NCBI GenBank assembly: GCA_027494115.1 | Contig: JAOSJL010000001.1 | Location: forward strand, 2,431,501 to 2,495,500 | From: Acidimicrobiia bacterium | GTDB lineage: Bacteria; Actinomycetota; Acidimicrobiia; IMCC26256; JAOSJL01 | Length of the DNA: 64,000 nt | Reading direction: 5' to 3' | Shown: positions 1-9,219 of the stretch, in pieces | Numbering within the stretch: position 1 is the first letter of the stretch | How the letters are laid out: each line of letters starts with the position of its first letter | Notes under the pieces: generated by a model | Databases searched by the model: none | Seen by the model: only the letters and a program-made list of their open reading frames with translations | Told to the model about the DNA's origin: nothing | Made by a program: the position numbers and the translations under genes

Positions 1-1
1 C

Positions 2-508
2 GGCGTCGCCGACGCAACGACAATCTCCTCAACGGATTTCGGTCCCGCCTGCGCACTCCTCGCAGACGGCACCGTCTCGTGCTGGCACAGGAACGGCCCA
101 GCGACTCCCGGGCGAGGCCCGGGTATCACTGACGCAACAGCGATTTCCACCGGCCTGGACCGTGTGTGCGCGATTCTCGACGGTGGAGCGGTGTCCTGCT
201 GGGACGAGGAAGACAGCAGCGCAAGGTTCGACTGGAAAGCTCGACCCGCGTCAGGGATATCGAACGCGGTTTCGATCTCTGTGGGGCCGGCGTCCTGCGC
301 GGCCGTCTCCGACGGGACCGTTTCCTGCTGGGGATGGAACGGCCGGGGCCAGCTCGGCGACGGCACGTTCGCACCCCGGTTGACGCCCGTGACGGTACAC
401 GGGCTGCACGAGGCTGTGACCGTCTCGACCGGCGGTGGCTACAGCTGCGCTCTGCTGGCCGACGGGGCCGTCTCGTGCTGGGGGCAGATGACGCCCCGAC
501 CTGGCTGA
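2..508 (+). CDS. RCC1-repeat beta-propeller protein, C-terminal part
   Basis: The frame is open from the left edge and stops at TGA 506-508, so only the C-terminal 168 residues are present. It shows repeats of the RCC1 type: each ends in a V-S-C-W core preceded by A-x-L-x-D-G, and one carries the full W-G-x-N-x-x-G-Q-L-G-D-G-T signature (about 330-365). RCC1 repeats form a seven-bladed propeller. Bacterial proteins with this Cys-containing version are usually secreted or surface-attached, but the N-terminus that would show export lies outside the window. The partner or ligand cannot be told. The next gene (tkt) follows after 74 bases on the same strand and has its own promoter-like box. Confidence 0.75.
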   Translation, partial: GVADATTISSTDFGPACALLADGTVSCWHRNGPATPGRGPGITDATAISTGLDRVCAILDGGAVSCWDEEDSSARFDWKARPASGISNAVSISVGPASCAAVSDGTVSCWGWNGRGQLGDGTFAPRLTPVTVHGLHEAVTVSTGGGYSCALLADGAVSCWGQMTPRPG

Positions 509-536
509 TATCGGCCGCTCTCCCGTCGGTCGGGCC

Positions 537-542
537 TAGTCT
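537..542 (+). promoter_or_regulatory. Putative -10 box of tkt
   Basis: TAGTCT fits the TANNNT form seen before many genes here. It lies 40 bases before the tkt GTG, leaving a leader of about 33 bases that contains a purine-rich ribosome site (GAGGGGG, 569-575). Confidence 0.4.
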
Positions 543-582
543 GAACGTTTCGGGTTGGAGCAGACCACGAGGGGGCCACCGG

Positions 583-2574
583 GTGAGCGAGCAGGATCTG
601 GAGCAGAAGGGTGTCGACGTCATTCGCGGGCTGTCGATGGACGCGGTGCAGAAGGCGAATTCCGGGCACCCCGGCACTCCCATGGCCCTGGCACCGCTCG
701 CCCACGTGCTGTGGACGCGCATCATGAACTACGACGCGTCGGATCCCGACTGGGTCGACCGCGACCGCTTCGTCCTGTCGTGTGGCCACGCCTCGATGCT
801 GCTCTACTCGATGCTCCACCTCACCGGCTACGAGGTGAGCCTCCACGACCTCGAGCAGTTCCGTCAGTGGGGCTCGATCACTCCCGGCCACCCCGAGATA
901 CACGACACGCCCGGCGTCGAGGTCACGACCGGTCCCCTCGGCCAGGGCTTCGCCATGTCGGTCGGCATGGCCATGGCGGAGCGGCGGCTCCGTGCCCAGT
1001 TCGGCTCCACCGTGTGCGACCACCACATCTTCGTGATGGCTTCCGACGGCGACTTCATGGAAGGTGTGAGCCATGAGGCCGCGTCGCTCGCCGGCCACCT
1101 CGACCTCGGCAAGCTCGTCGTGGTCTACGACGACAACCACATCACCATCGACGGCCCCACAGAGCTCGCCTACACCGACAACGTTCCCGAGCGTTTCGCG
1201 GCCTACGGGTGGGACGTCGTGGAGATCGGCGAGGTGGCCAACGACCTCGGCGCCCTGGAAGCCGGCGTGCGGCGGGGCATGGAGAACGAGCACCACCCGA
1301 GCCTCGTGGTGTTGCGGAGCCACATCGGCTACCCCTCCCCCAACTTCACCGACACGGCGGCCGCCCATGGCAGTCCGCTCGGTGAGGACGAAGTGAAGCG
1401 CGTCAAGGAGATTCTCGGGCTGCCGCCTGATGAGCACTTCTACGTGCCCGACGACGTCGCCGAGATGTACCGCGCCGCAGGCTCACGGGGCGCGGCCGTG
1501 CGCGAGCAGCACACCGTGCAGGTGCGTGAGTGGCGGGAGAGCGACGCTGACCGCACCGCCCGCTACGACGCGTGCCTCGCGACAACGGGTCTCCCCGGAT
1601 GGGAGAAGCAGTTGCCGGTCTGGAAGCCCGGCGACGGCCCGATCGCGACGCGCTCGTCCATGGCCGACACGTTGAGCGCCGTGGTCGACGTCGTCCCGCC
1701 GATGCTGTCGGGTGCGGCCGACCTCCTCGGCAACACGGGTACGAAGATCACGGGTGCCGAGGCGGTGACACGCGAGGAGTTCACCGGGCGCCTGGTGCAC
1801 TACGGCATCCGCGAGTTCGGCATGGCGGCGGCCATGAACGGCATGGCCGCCTCAGGAGGGGTCCTCCCCTTCGGCGGTACGTTCTTCATCTTCAGCGACT
1901 ACATGCGCGCTGCGGTGCGCCTCGCCGCACTCCAGGGCACCAAGGTCGGCTTCATCTGGTCGCACGACTCCGTGGGCCTGGGCGAGGACGGTCCGACACA
2001 CCAGCCGATCGAACAGCTCGCATCGTTGCGGGCGATGCCGGGGCTGACGGTCATCCGCCCGGCCGATGCGAACGAGTCGGTGCAGGCGTTCCGTGTGCAC
2101 GTCGAGGGAGACGGCCCCACGGGAATCGTCCTGACCCGCCAGAAGCTTCCCGTCCTCGAGGGCTCGGCGGAGCGGGCAGTCGAGGGAGTCTCCCTCGGCG
2201 CCTACACCCTCGTCGACGAAGACGCCGCCGCGCCCGAGCTGATCCTGCTCGGTACCGGTTCCGAGGTGTCGTTGTGCGTGGAGGCGCACGGTGCGCTGAC
2301 GAAGCAGGGCCATGCCGTCCGGGTCGTGTCGATGCCGTCGTGGGAGCTGTTCGCCGCGGCGACACCCGAGTACCGCGACTCCGTGTTGCCACCGGGCACT
2401 CCCACCCTCGCCGTCGAGGCCGGCGCCACATTCGGTTGGGACCGATACGCCGACGATGTCATCGGGATCGACCGCTTCGGAGCCTCCGCTCCGGGTGCGA
2501 CGGTGATGAAGGAGCTCGGGTTCACACCCGAGAACGTGGCGCAGCGCGCTGAGGACCTGCTCGGCGCCATCTAG
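583..2574 (+). CDS. tkt: Transketolase
   Basis: Thiamine-diphosphate enzyme moving two-carbon ketol units between sugar phosphates in the non-oxidative pentose phosphate pathway. The 663-residue length is typical. The N-terminus has the substrate-loop signature A-N-S-G-H-P-G, and the TPP/metal motif (S-D-G-D-F-M-E-G, with the closing D-D-N-H-I about 30 residues on) sits at about residues 153-186. The pyrimidine-binding and C-terminal domains follow intact. The frame is open further upstream, but GTG 583 is chosen because transketolase homology starts there and a GAGGGGG ribosome site lies 8-14 bases upstream. zwf and pgl follow 0.7 kb on, separated by the opposite-strand mug. The transaldolase and opcA genes often found between tkt and zwf in Actinobacteria are absent. 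Confidence 0.96.
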   Translation: MSEQDLEQKGVDVIRGLSMDAVQKANSGHPGTPMALAPLAHVLWTRIMNYDASDPDWVDRDRFVLSCGHASMLLYSMLHLTGYEVSLHDLEQFRQWGSITPGHPEIHDTPGVEVTTGPLGQGFAMSVGMAMAERRLRAQFGSTVCDHHIFVMASDGDFMEGVSHEAASLAGHLDLGKLVVVYDDNHITIDGPTELAYTDNVPERFAAYGWDVVEIGEVANDLGALEAGVRRGMENEHHPSLVVLRSHIGYPSPNFTDTAAAHGSPLGEDEVKRVKEILGLPPDEHFYVPDDVAEMYRAAGSRGAAVREQHTVQVREWRESDADRTARYDACLATTGLPGWEKQLPVWKPGDGPIATRSSMADTLSAVVDVVPPMLSGAADLLGNTGTKITGAEAVTREEFTGRLVHYGIREFGMAAAMNGMAASGGVLPFGGTFFIFSDYMRAAVRLAALQGTKVGFIWSHDSVGLGEDGPTHQPIEQLASLRAMPGLTVIRPADANESVQAFRVHVEGDGPTGIVLTRQKLPVLEGSAERAVEGVSLGAYTLVDEDAAAPELILLGTGSEVSLCVEAHGALTKQGHAVRVVSMPSWELFAAATPEYRDSVLPPGTPTLAVEAGATFGWDRYADDVIGIDRFGASAPGATVMKELGFTPENVAQRAEDLLGAI

Positions 2575-2582
2575 ACAACGGC

Positions 2583-3289
2583 CTACTCAGAGTCGGCGAG
2601 CTGCGCTGCGGCCTCCAGGTGGGCGACGCAGTCGTCGAGTGACGAATGGGTGTTCAGGCCACTCGTCGATGGCATCACGTAGACCGGACGGCCTCCGAGT
2701 CGCTCATCCTGGACACCCGCTGTGGCGTTCCGGTCGACGGCGGCCCGCCATCCCGCGAGCCCGACGAAGCACACGGCTCCCGGCACCAGCCAGGCAACGA
2801 GGCGCGTCACCCTGTCCAACCCTCGACGTACTCGCGTGTCGCGAGCTCCGCGGCCCGCGGCGTCGCGCGCTTCACGAGATCGGTCATGCCGACCCCGCGA
2901 CCGAGAGCGGCCAGCGGGTCACGGTCCTCCACGACGAGCCGTGCGCCGATTGCCGCAGGCCAGAAACGATTCCCGGGGTGAGCGAAGCCCGTGCCGGCGT
3001 CGGCGGCGTATTCGCTCGGGTTCAGTCCGCAGATGAGAAGCCGCATGTCGGGGCCCACGGTGTCGGGCAGGCTACGTGAGCGCACGATCTCGTGACGCTT
3101 TCCCCGAGAAGCCTGGAACCCGCCACCCACCACGAGATCACGGAGACCAGGGAAGGGCCGTGGCTCCACCCGTTCGGGCACGGGGAGTACCACACGGTCA
3201 CCCGGGGCCGTCCGGTGGTAGAGACCGACGAGTTGTCGGGGCCAGCCCGTGACAGGCCCGTCGATCGACACGTCCATCGCCTCTATCAT
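2583..3289 (-). CDS. mug: G/U mismatch-specific DNA glycosylase, frameshifted
   Basis: Uracil-DNA-glycosylase superfamily enzyme that removes uracil or ethenocytosine from mismatches. The N-terminal part has the active-site loop G-L-N-P-S and the following F-A-H-P-G-N-R-F-W. The C-terminal part (2583-2819) has the second motif, here M-P-S-T-S-G-L-N. The two halves lie in different frames and join at about 2815, where one base is missing in a GGG run just after E-Y-V-E-G; adding it gives a continuous 235-residue protein. I read this as a sequence error, not decay. The start is uncertain: ATG 3289 or the internal ATG 3277. The gene is divergent from zwf, whose -10 box overlaps its 5' end. Confidence 0.8.
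3284..3289 (+). promoter_or_regulatory. -10 box for leaderless zwf
   Basis: TATCAT ends 8 bases before the zwf ATG with no ribosome site between, so the transcript should begin at or next to the start codon. Confidence 0.5.
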
Positions 3290-3297
3290 CGCCCACG

Positions 3298-4779
3298 ATG
3301 ACCGACGGCCGCACCGCTCCGCCTGCCGCGATCGTCGTGATCGGCGCCACGGGCGACCTCGCCCACCGCAAGCTCTACCCTGCGCTCGCCGCCCTGGCCG
3401 CCGAAGGGCGGCTCTCCACGATCGCCGTCATCGGTTCCGCCCGCACCGTGATGAGCGACGACGACTTCACCGGCAGGGTCAGAGACGCCGTGGAGTCGGC
3501 CGCCGACGGGTACGGCTGGTCGGCACTCGAGAAGTGCGCCACGTTCCGCTACGTCGCCGGCGCCGTCGGCGACCCGCAGGTCATCGAAGACCTGACGACG
3601 GTCCTGGACGAATGCGCACGCGACGGCCTGACCGACGGCAACCACCTCTACTACCTCGCCACGATCCCACAGCTCTTCGAGCCGGCGCTCACGGCTCTCG
3701 GCGAGGCGGGACTGTTCGACGAGTCCGAAGGCTTCCGGCGGATCGTCATCGAGAAGCCGTTCGGTCGCGATCTCGAGAGCGCCCGGGAGCTCAACCGGAT
3801 CGTGCTGTCCCACACAGCCGAACACCAGGTGTACCGGATCGACCACTACCTCGCGAAGGACACCGTCCAGAACATCCTCGCCCTACGTTTCGCCAACGCC
3901 ATCTTCGAGCCACTCTGGAACAGACGCTACGTCGACGACGTCCAGATCACCGTCGCCGAGCCTCTCGGCGTCGGACACCGCGGCACGTTCTACGAACAGT
4001 CCGGCGCACTGCGCGACATCCTCCAGAACCACGTCCTCCAGGTTCTCGCCCTCACCGCCATGGAGCCTCCCGCCGCGTTCAGCGCCGGGTCGATCCGCGA
4101 CGAGAAGGTCAAGCTGCTGCGTTCCATCCGTCCCCTCGACGTCCACGACCTCTCCGAACGCGTCGTGCGGGGCCAGTACGCCGCGGGGCACCTCGACGGT
4201 GAGGATGTTGCGGGCTACCGCGACGAGGAGGGCGTCGCAGCCGACTCCACGGTCGAGACGTACCTGGCGCTGCGCATCGAGATCGACAACTGGCGGTGGG
4301 CGGGCGTTCCCGTCTACCTCCGTACGGGCAAACGACTTCCGAAGCGCGTCACGGAGGTGGCGCTCCAGTTCAAGGAGGTCCCCCACCTGGCGCTGCCCGG
4401 CGAGGTCGAGTCGCTGGAGCCCAACAGCATGGTGCTGCGCATCCAACCCGACGAGGGCATCTGCTTGTTCTTCGGTGCCAAGGTTCCGGGCTCCAGCTTC
4501 GACGTCCGCACCGTCTCCATGGACTTCAACTACGGCGACACATTCGACGAACGCTCCCGCGACGCCTATGAGCGCCTGCTCCTCGACGTCCTGCTCGGCG
4601 ATCCGACACTGTTCATCCGCGCCGACGAGATCGACCAGTCCTGGCAAGTCGTGCAACCCCTCATCGACGGCTTTCCACTCGGCGAGGTACCCATCCGCTT
4701 CTACGACGCCGGCACGTGGGGACCCGACTCGGCCGATGACCTGTTCGCTGAGCAGGATGCGCACTGGAGGACACCGTGA
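3298..4779 (+). CDS. zwf: Glucose-6-phosphate 1-dehydrogenase
   Basis: Oxidises glucose 6-phosphate to 6-phosphogluconolactone with NAD(P)+, the entry step of the oxidative pentose phosphate pathway. Family-length at 493 residues. The Rossmann motif [10 protein letters not shown] lies at about residues 17-26. The substrate/catalytic motif R-I-D-H-Y-L-A-K is at residues 180-187, with Ala where many relatives have Gly. The C-terminal domain is complete. The ATG is preceded by a TATCAT box 8 bases away, suggesting a leaderless message. The stop overlaps the GTG of pgl by four bases (GTGA), so the two are translationally coupled and encode consecutive steps. Confidence 0.97.
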   Translation: MTDGRTAPPAAIVVIGATGDLAHRKLYPALAALAAEGRLSTIAVIGSARTVMSDDDFTGRVRDAVESAADGYGWSALEKCATFRYVAGAVGDPQVIEDLTTVLDECARDGLTDGNHLYYLATIPQLFEPALTALGEAGLFDESEGFRRIVIEKPFGRDLESARELNRIVLSHTAEHQVYRIDHYLAKDTVQNILALRFANAIFEPLWNRRYVDDVQITVAEPLGVGHRGTFYEQSGALRDILQNHVLQVLALTAMEPPAAFSAGSIRDEKVKLLRSIRPLDVHDLSERVVRGQYAAGHLDGEDVAGYRDEEGVAADSTVETYLALRIEIDNWRWAGVPVYLRTGKRLPKRVTEVALQFKEVPHLALPGEVESLEPNSMVLRIQPDEGICLFFGAKVPGSSFDVRTVSMDFNYGDTFDERSRDAYERLLLDVLLGDPTLFIRADEIDQSWQVVQPLIDGFPLGEVPIRFYDAGTWGPDSADDLFAEQDAHWRTP

Positions 4780-5459
4780 CCACGACCGTCAGCTACGAAG
4801 TCGTCGACGATGTCGCGGCCGCGTTCGCCGCCCACGTCGCCGACACCTCACCGGCTTCGATCGCCTTCTCGGGAGGCGACACCGCGCGTGATGCCTACAC
4901 CGCGCTCGCTGCCACGTCGGGGATCGACTGGAGTGGCATCGACGTCTACTGGGGTGACGAACGTTTCGTCCCGATCGACGATCCCGACTCGAACGAGGGA
5001 ATGACACGCGGGGTCCTCCTCGACGGCGTGTCGCCCCGTGCGGTCCACTCCATGCGAGGTGACGCCGACACCCCCGGGGAGGCGGCCGCCGCCTACGACT
5101 CCCTCATTCGTGCCACGGGCGGGATCGAGTTCGTGCATCTCGGCCTCGGTCCCGACGGGCACACGTGTTCTCTGTTTCCGGGTAGTGCTGCGCTGTCGGT
5201 GACCGACCGGTGGGTGACCACGAACGCCGACGACGAGCATCCGCACCCACGTCTCACGTTCACCTATCCCGCCGTCGCCGCTTCCGCACAGGTCGTGTTC
5301 ACCGCGGCGGGTGAGTCCAAACGCGCCGCGTTCGACGGCGTTCGGCGCCACGACCCGTCACTCCCCGCGTCGCGCATCCGGGCGGATCGGATCCTCTGGA
5401 TCGTGGATCCGGCGGCTGCCGGATCCTGGGAGCAGGGTGCCGAGATCCTGCACGACTGA
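4776..5459 (+). CDS. pgl: 6-phosphogluconolactonase
   Basis: Hydrolyses 6-phosphogluconolactone to 6-phosphogluconate, directly after Zwf in the pathway and in the operon. The 227-residue protein belongs to the NagB/Pgl-type fold: I-A-F-S-G-G-D-T near the N-terminus binds phosphate, followed by [10 protein letters not shown] and the late motif [10 protein letters not shown] with the catalytic His. The GTG start overlaps the zwf stop by four bases. The gene ends 37 bases before the convergent acyl-CoA ligase. The 6-phosphogluconate dehydrogenase of the next step is not in the window. Confidence 0.95.
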   Translation: MTTTVSYEVVDDVAAAFAAHVADTSPASIAFSGGDTARDAYTALAATSGIDWSGIDVYWGDERFVPIDDPDSNEGMTRGVLLDGVSPRAVHSMRGDADTPGEAAAAYDSLIRATGGIEFVHLGLGPDGHTCSLFPGSAALSVTDRWVTTNADDEHPHPRLTFTYPAVAASAQVVFTAAGESKRAAFDGVRRHDPSLPASRIRADRILWIVDPAAAGSWEQGAEILHD

Positions 5460-5496
5460 CAGAGACGGCTCGAGACGATTCGAGACGTTTCTGCCG

Positions 5497-7116
5497 TCAC
5501 GCCTCGGTGCGGACGTTGTCGGCATCAGGGGAGAGCGCTGCGGAGAGGACGCTCGCCAGCGGTTTCTCGGACGCGGTCTTGGGGATCTCGTCCACCTGTT
5601 GCAGGTAGGTGGGCACGAAGTTCGCCTCGAGCTCCGATCGGCAGGTGACGAAGACCTCGTCGAGGTCGAGGGACGCTCCCGGAGCCGCCACGACGGCCGC
5701 CACGATGTCGCTCTCGCCGGGCGCGCCCGACGCGGCCGGTACGCCGTACACGAACACGTCGCCCACCGCCGGGTGCTCGGCGATCGCCTTCTCCACGAAC
5801 CCCGCGTTCACGAACTCGCCGTTGCGGCGGATCCCGCCACCCGCACGGAAGTCGAAGAACATCCACCCCTCGGCATCGCAGTGGCCCATGTCCCCGCTGC
5901 GGTTCCAGCCCGAACGGATCTTGCGCCGCGACGCCTCCGGGTCACCGTGGTAGTCGATCGTCGCCTCGCCCCCCTCGGGCCGGCTGCAGATCTCGCCGAT
6001 CACACCGGGCGGGCACTCGATTCCCTCCTCGTCGAGGATCTTCATCTCGACGCCACCCATGGGCTTGCCGAACGAGCCGATCGGTCCCTCACCGATCGGC
6101 TTGTAGGCCACGCCGCCGCCGTCCATCGCGCCGTAGAACTCGAGGACGCGCACGTCGAAGCGATCCTCGAACGCCTTCCACAGACCGGCCGGCATCCCAC
6201 CGCTGACCACCATCCGCACCGGGTTGTCGGCATCGTTCGGCCGGGGTGGTTCGCTGTAGATGGCGGTGGCGATACCTCCCAGGAGGGAGAACGTCGTGCA
6301 ACCGTGGGCGCGGCACACGTCCCACAGCTTCGAGCGCGTGAAACGGCGGCTGAAGACGGCCCTCAGGCCCATGTGGAGTGCGGGGGCGAGCGTCACCGAC
6401 TGGGCGTTGCCGTGGGTGAGTGACAGCCCCGTGTAGGGCCGGTCATCGGGCCCGTAGTCGAAGAGGTGTCCGAGCAGCGCCGCGCCGCAGAACCGGAGGT
6501 TCGACCCCACGATTCCCTTCGGGTCCCCGGTGGTGCCGGAGGTGAACATGATCTGGAGAGGCGCCTCGGGATCGGGCGCGCGCACGTCGAGCGTCGTGAC
6601 CTCGTGCTCGAGGAGCTCTCCCAGCGGCCGCACCCACGGCGCTGTGGCGAGCTCGCCCGTGTCGTCGCCCGTGTCGAGGGCGAGTATCCAGCCCAGGTCG
6701 GGGAGCCGGCCTCGTACCCGGTCGATCTCCCCCAGGCAGTCGTCGGAGGTGACGAGTCCCTTGCAGCCGGCGGCAGTCAGCATGTACGCGAGCTTGTCTC
6801 CACGGGTGCGTGGGTCGATGGGCACGAACACCGTGCCGGTGATCGACGCCGCGATCATGGTTTCGACGAACTCAGGATGGTTGCGCATCATGATCGCGAA
6901 ACGGTCGCCGGGCACCATGTCGAGCTCCACGAGCCCGGCGGCGATGCGCTGGGCGTGCTCGGCGAGATCCGCGTAGGTGCGTACCGCGTCAGGCGTCGCT
7001 CCCCCGTCGAGTGAGAGGTGCTCGAAGGTGAGCACGTCGAGCTCGGGCTGTTCCTCGGCACGCAGCGCGATGAGATCCGCGAGGATCATCTCGTGGCGTT
7101 CTCGGGCCGGGCTCAT
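5497..7116 (-). CDS. AMP-dependent acyl-CoA synthetase/ligase
   Basis: Member of the adenylate-forming (ANL) superfamily, which activates a carboxylic acid to an acyl-AMP and then an acyl-CoA. The 539-residue protein carries the ATP signature M-F-T-S-G-T-T-G-D-P-K-G (about residues 190-200), and near the C-terminus N-R-S-G-D-M-G-H and R-A-G-G-G-I-R-R-N-G-E where the hinge lies. The C-terminal lysine region reads K-T-A-S-E-K-P. Start ATG 7116 is chosen over a longer frame because homology begins there and an AGGGAGAG ribosome site precedes it. It is the last gene of a four-gene run with thiolase, nitroreductase and acyl-CoA dehydrogenase, so it probably supplies their acyl-CoA substrate. The acid is unknown; the family also includes carnitine/crotonobetaine-type ligases. 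Confidence 0.9.
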   Translation of the reverse strand: MSPARERHEMILADLIALRAEEQPELDVLTFEHLSLDGGATPDAVRTYADLAEHAQRIAAGLVELDMVPGDRFAIMMRNHPEFVETMIAASITGTVFVPIDPRTRGDKLAYMLTAAGCKGLVTSDDCLGEIDRVRGRLPDLGWILALDTGDDTGELATAPWVRPLGELLEHEVTTLDVRAPDPEAPLQIMFTSGTTGDPKGIVGSNLRFCGAALLGHLFDYGPDDRPYTGLSLTHGNAQSVTLAPALHMGLRAVFSRRFTRSKLWDVCRAHGCTTFSLLGGIATAIYSEPPRPNDADNPVRMVVSGGMPAGLWKAFEDRFDVRVLEFYGAMDGGGVAYKPIGEGPIGSFGKPMGGVEMKILDEEGIECPPGVIGEICSRPEGGEATIDYHGDPEASRRKIRSGWNRSGDMGHCDAEGWMFFDFRAGGGIRRNGEFVNAGFVEKAIAEHPAVGDVFVYGVPAASGAPGESDIVAAVVAAPGASLDLDEVFVTCRSELEANFVPTYLQQVDEIPKTASEKPLASVLSAALSPDADNVRTEA

Positions 7117-7129
7117 CGGTCGGCTCTCC

Positions 7130-8422
7130 CTATGCCTGGAGCACCGTGACGAGCATCGCGGCTGCGTCGTTGCCCTTCTTGCCGCCACCGTTCTGGGCGA
7201 GGGCGGTGCGGGCCCCGTCGACCTGGCGTGGACCGGCGCGGCCCTGGAGCTGCGAGGTGAGCTCGACGATCTGTGCCAGCCCGGTGGCGCCGACGGGGTG
7301 GCCCTTGCGCAACAACCCACCCGAGGTGTTGACGGGTAGCCGGCCACCGAGGCGGGTGTCGCCCGACTCGACCAGCTTGCCGCCCTCACCCTCCGGGCAG
7401 AGACCGAGCTGTTCGTAGCCGATGATCTCCGCAGGGGCCGAGGCGTCGTGCAGTTCGACGACGTCGAGGTCGTCGGGGCCCAACCCGGCCTCCTCGTAGG
7501 CGTCGGCCGCGCAGAGCTGCACGGTGTCGGGTTCGTCCTCTGTGTGGTTCCAGCCCGAGTGCATCACCATCGTCGTGACCTCGACGGGATGGGCGACATC
7601 GAGCTCAGCGGCCTTCCGTGGGCTCATCACGACCGCGGCCGCGGCACCGTCGCCGATCGGTGAACACATCGAGCGTGTCAGGGGCTCGACGATGAGCCGG
7701 TCGGCCAGCACCTCGTCGATGCTGAGTTCCTCGCGGAACTGGGCAAGGGGGTTGAGGCTGCCGTGGAAGGAGTTCTTGGCGGCGACCGCTGCGAACTGGC
7801 GTTTCGTGGTGCCGTAGCGCTCCATGTGGTGGCGGGCGGCCATGGCATAGATGTCCATGAACATCGAACGGTTCGTGCCGGCGCCGGCTCCACCGGCATC
7901 ACCTCCACCGGCGCCGCTCTCCTCCGTGCCGTCCCCTCCTGTGTCACTGTCGTCAGCGCTGTCATTTCCGGCCGGGGCGGGACCGGAGAACAGCGCCATC
8001 ATGTCGCCCAGTTCGTCCACGTCCATCGCTCCGGCGAAAGCGGCGAAGCTCCGCATCTTGTCGGGGTGGGTGAGCTTCTCCACACCGAGAGCCAGCACGA
8101 TGTCGTGCATTCCCGCGGTGACCATCGCGCAGGCCTGGTGCAGCGCCGTCGAACCGCTGGCACACGCGTTCTCGACGTTGATGATCGGGATCTTGCCCAC
8201 GCCGAGCGGAGAGAGGACCACCTGGCCCCGCACGGACTCCTGGCCGGTGACGAGCCCGGCGGCGCAGTTGCCCACATACGCGGCATCGAGGTCGTCGAGC
8301 GGAATGCCGGCGTCGGCCACCGCGGCGTTCACTGCCTCGGCGCTCAGGTCCTTCAGGCCCCGGTCGGGGTGCTTGGCGAATCGGGTCATGCCGACCCCGG
8401 TGATGACGGCGTCGAAGCGCAT
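7130..8422 (-). CDS. Thiolase family protein (SCP2/lipid-transfer type)
   Basis: Thiolases cleave or form beta-ketoacyl-CoA. The 430-residue protein has the nucleophile in N-A-C-A-S-G-S (Cys87), an E-L-H-D motif (His325) and the C-terminal G-G-L-L-R-K-G-H-P-V-G-A-T-G (His375), as in SCP2-type thiolases. Residues about 148-183 are a low-complexity insertion of Ser, Asp, Gly, Ala and Glu that interrupts the fold at a surface loop. ATG 8422 shares one base with the nitroreductase stop (TGATG), so translation is coupled; 13 bases separate it from the ligase downstream. It probably carries out the last step of a beta-oxidation-like degradation of a fatty acid or sterol side chain. The exact substrate cannot be read from sequence. 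Confidence 0.9.
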   Translation of the reverse strand: MRFDAVITGVGMTRFAKHPDRGLKDLSAEAVNAAVADAGIPLDDLDAAYVGNCAAGLVTGQESVRGQVVLSPLGVGKIPIINVENACASGSTALHQACAMVTAGMHDIVLALGVEKLTHPDKMRSFAAFAGAMDVDELGDMMALFSGPAPAGNDSADDSDTGGDGTEESGAGGGDAGGAGAGTNRSMFMDIYAMAARHHMERYGTTKRQFAAVAAKNSFHGSLNPLAQFREELSIDEVLADRLIVEPLTRSMCSPIGDGAAAAVVMSPRKAAELDVAHPVEVTTMVMHSGWNHTEDEPDTVQLCAADAYEEAGLGPDDLDVVELHDASAPAEIIGYEQLGLCPEGEGGKLVESGDTRLGGRLPVNTSGGLLRKGHPVGATGLAQIVELTSQLQGRAGPRQVDGARTALAQNGGGKKGNDAAAMLVTVLQA

Positions 8423-9210
8423 CAGAGCAGCCCCTGACCCTTCAGGTCGAGACCACGCCGAAGGTAGAGCAGCTCCTCCTCGCGCCACGGCAACGGCGCC
8501 GGGGTCTGGATCATCTGCTGTCGCTTCAGGTCGTCGACCACCTCGTCGGAGCGCGGGAAGGGCTCCCCGTAGGCATTGAGGTGGAACATCTCTCCGAACG
8601 GTGGGCGGGGCCGTTGCCCGCCGGCCTCGGGTTGTTCCGCCGGGTAGCCGACCGTCTGCGTGACGAGAACCCGGCACGTGTCGGGGAGGCCCAACTTCTC
8701 TCGCACACCCTCGGGGTCACCCGAACCCAGACAACAGGTTCCCAAGCCGAGGGAGAACGCCACGAGCGTGGCCTGGGCGATGCCCTGGCCGCAGTCCACC
8801 TCTCCGAGACCCGGCTGGCGCAGGATCTCGGAGGCCGCCTCCATCACGGGTATCAGCTGTGTCTCGGCTTCCTCACGTTTGTCGTCGCCGTAGCCGATCG
8901 CGCCGATGTCGACCAGCTCGCGCAGGCGGTCGCCGACCTCGGCGGTGGCGCCGGTCTCGATGTACCACACGATCACCACCGGAGCGAGGGGAACCTGATA
9001 TCCGCCGACCGGCGACGGCAGGGCGTCGAGCACCTCCTGGGAGGCGTGATCGCGCTCGATCACCAGTGCACGCAGGCTCGCCACGTTGCCCCAGTGGGAG
9101 GCCAGACGTGCTGCTTCGAGCATGCACTGGATCTTCTCGTGTTCCACGGGACGGAATGGGAGCAGGAACCGGATGGAACGTCGCCGGCCGATCACTTCGA
9201 ACAACTCCAC
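8422..9210 (-). CDS. Nitroreductase family protein
   Basis: FMN-dependent nitroreductase fold of 262 residues. The N-terminal R-R-R-S-I-R-F motif is the flavin phosphate site typical of the family, and the central G-L-G-T-C-C-L-G-S segment is the usual C-terminal flavin loop. GTG 9210 follows a strong AGGAGG ribosome site. The stop shares a base with the thiolase start, and the gene lies 9 bases downstream of an acyl-CoA dehydrogenase, so it is a genuine operon member. In this setting it is more likely an ene-type or electron-transfer flavoenzyme for acyl-CoA intermediates than a detoxifying nitroreductase; that is inference from position. Confidence 0.88.
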   Translation of the reverse strand: MELFEVIGRRRSIRFLLPFRPVEHEKIQCMLEAARLASHWGNVASLRALVIERDHASQEVLDALPSPVGGYQVPLAPVVIVWYIETGATAEVGDRLRELVDIGAIGYGDDKREEAETQLIPVMEAASEILRQPGLGEVDCGQGIAQATLVAFSLGLGTCCLGSGDPEGVREKLGLPDTCRVLVTQTVGYPAEQPEAGGQRPRPPFGEMFHLNAYGEPFPRSDEVVDDLKRQQMIQTPAPLPWREEELLYLRRGLDLKGQGLL

Positions 9211-9219
9211 AATTGCCTC

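Noticed and set aside
126..725. Reverse-strand 199-residue open frame over the RCC1 and tkt region
   Set aside because: Arg/Ser/Pro-rich shadow of forward coding sequence with no family pattern; long antisense frames are usual at this GC content.
439..1437. Long reverse frame inside tkt
   Set aside because: Antisense to a fully conserved transketolase; the composition (His, Val, Gly, Glu) is typical of the mirror frame.
5460..5496. Possible terminator between pgl and the acyl-CoA ligase
   Set aside because: GACGGC and GCCGTC are complementary, but the loop is over 20 bases and there is no T run; too weak to call.
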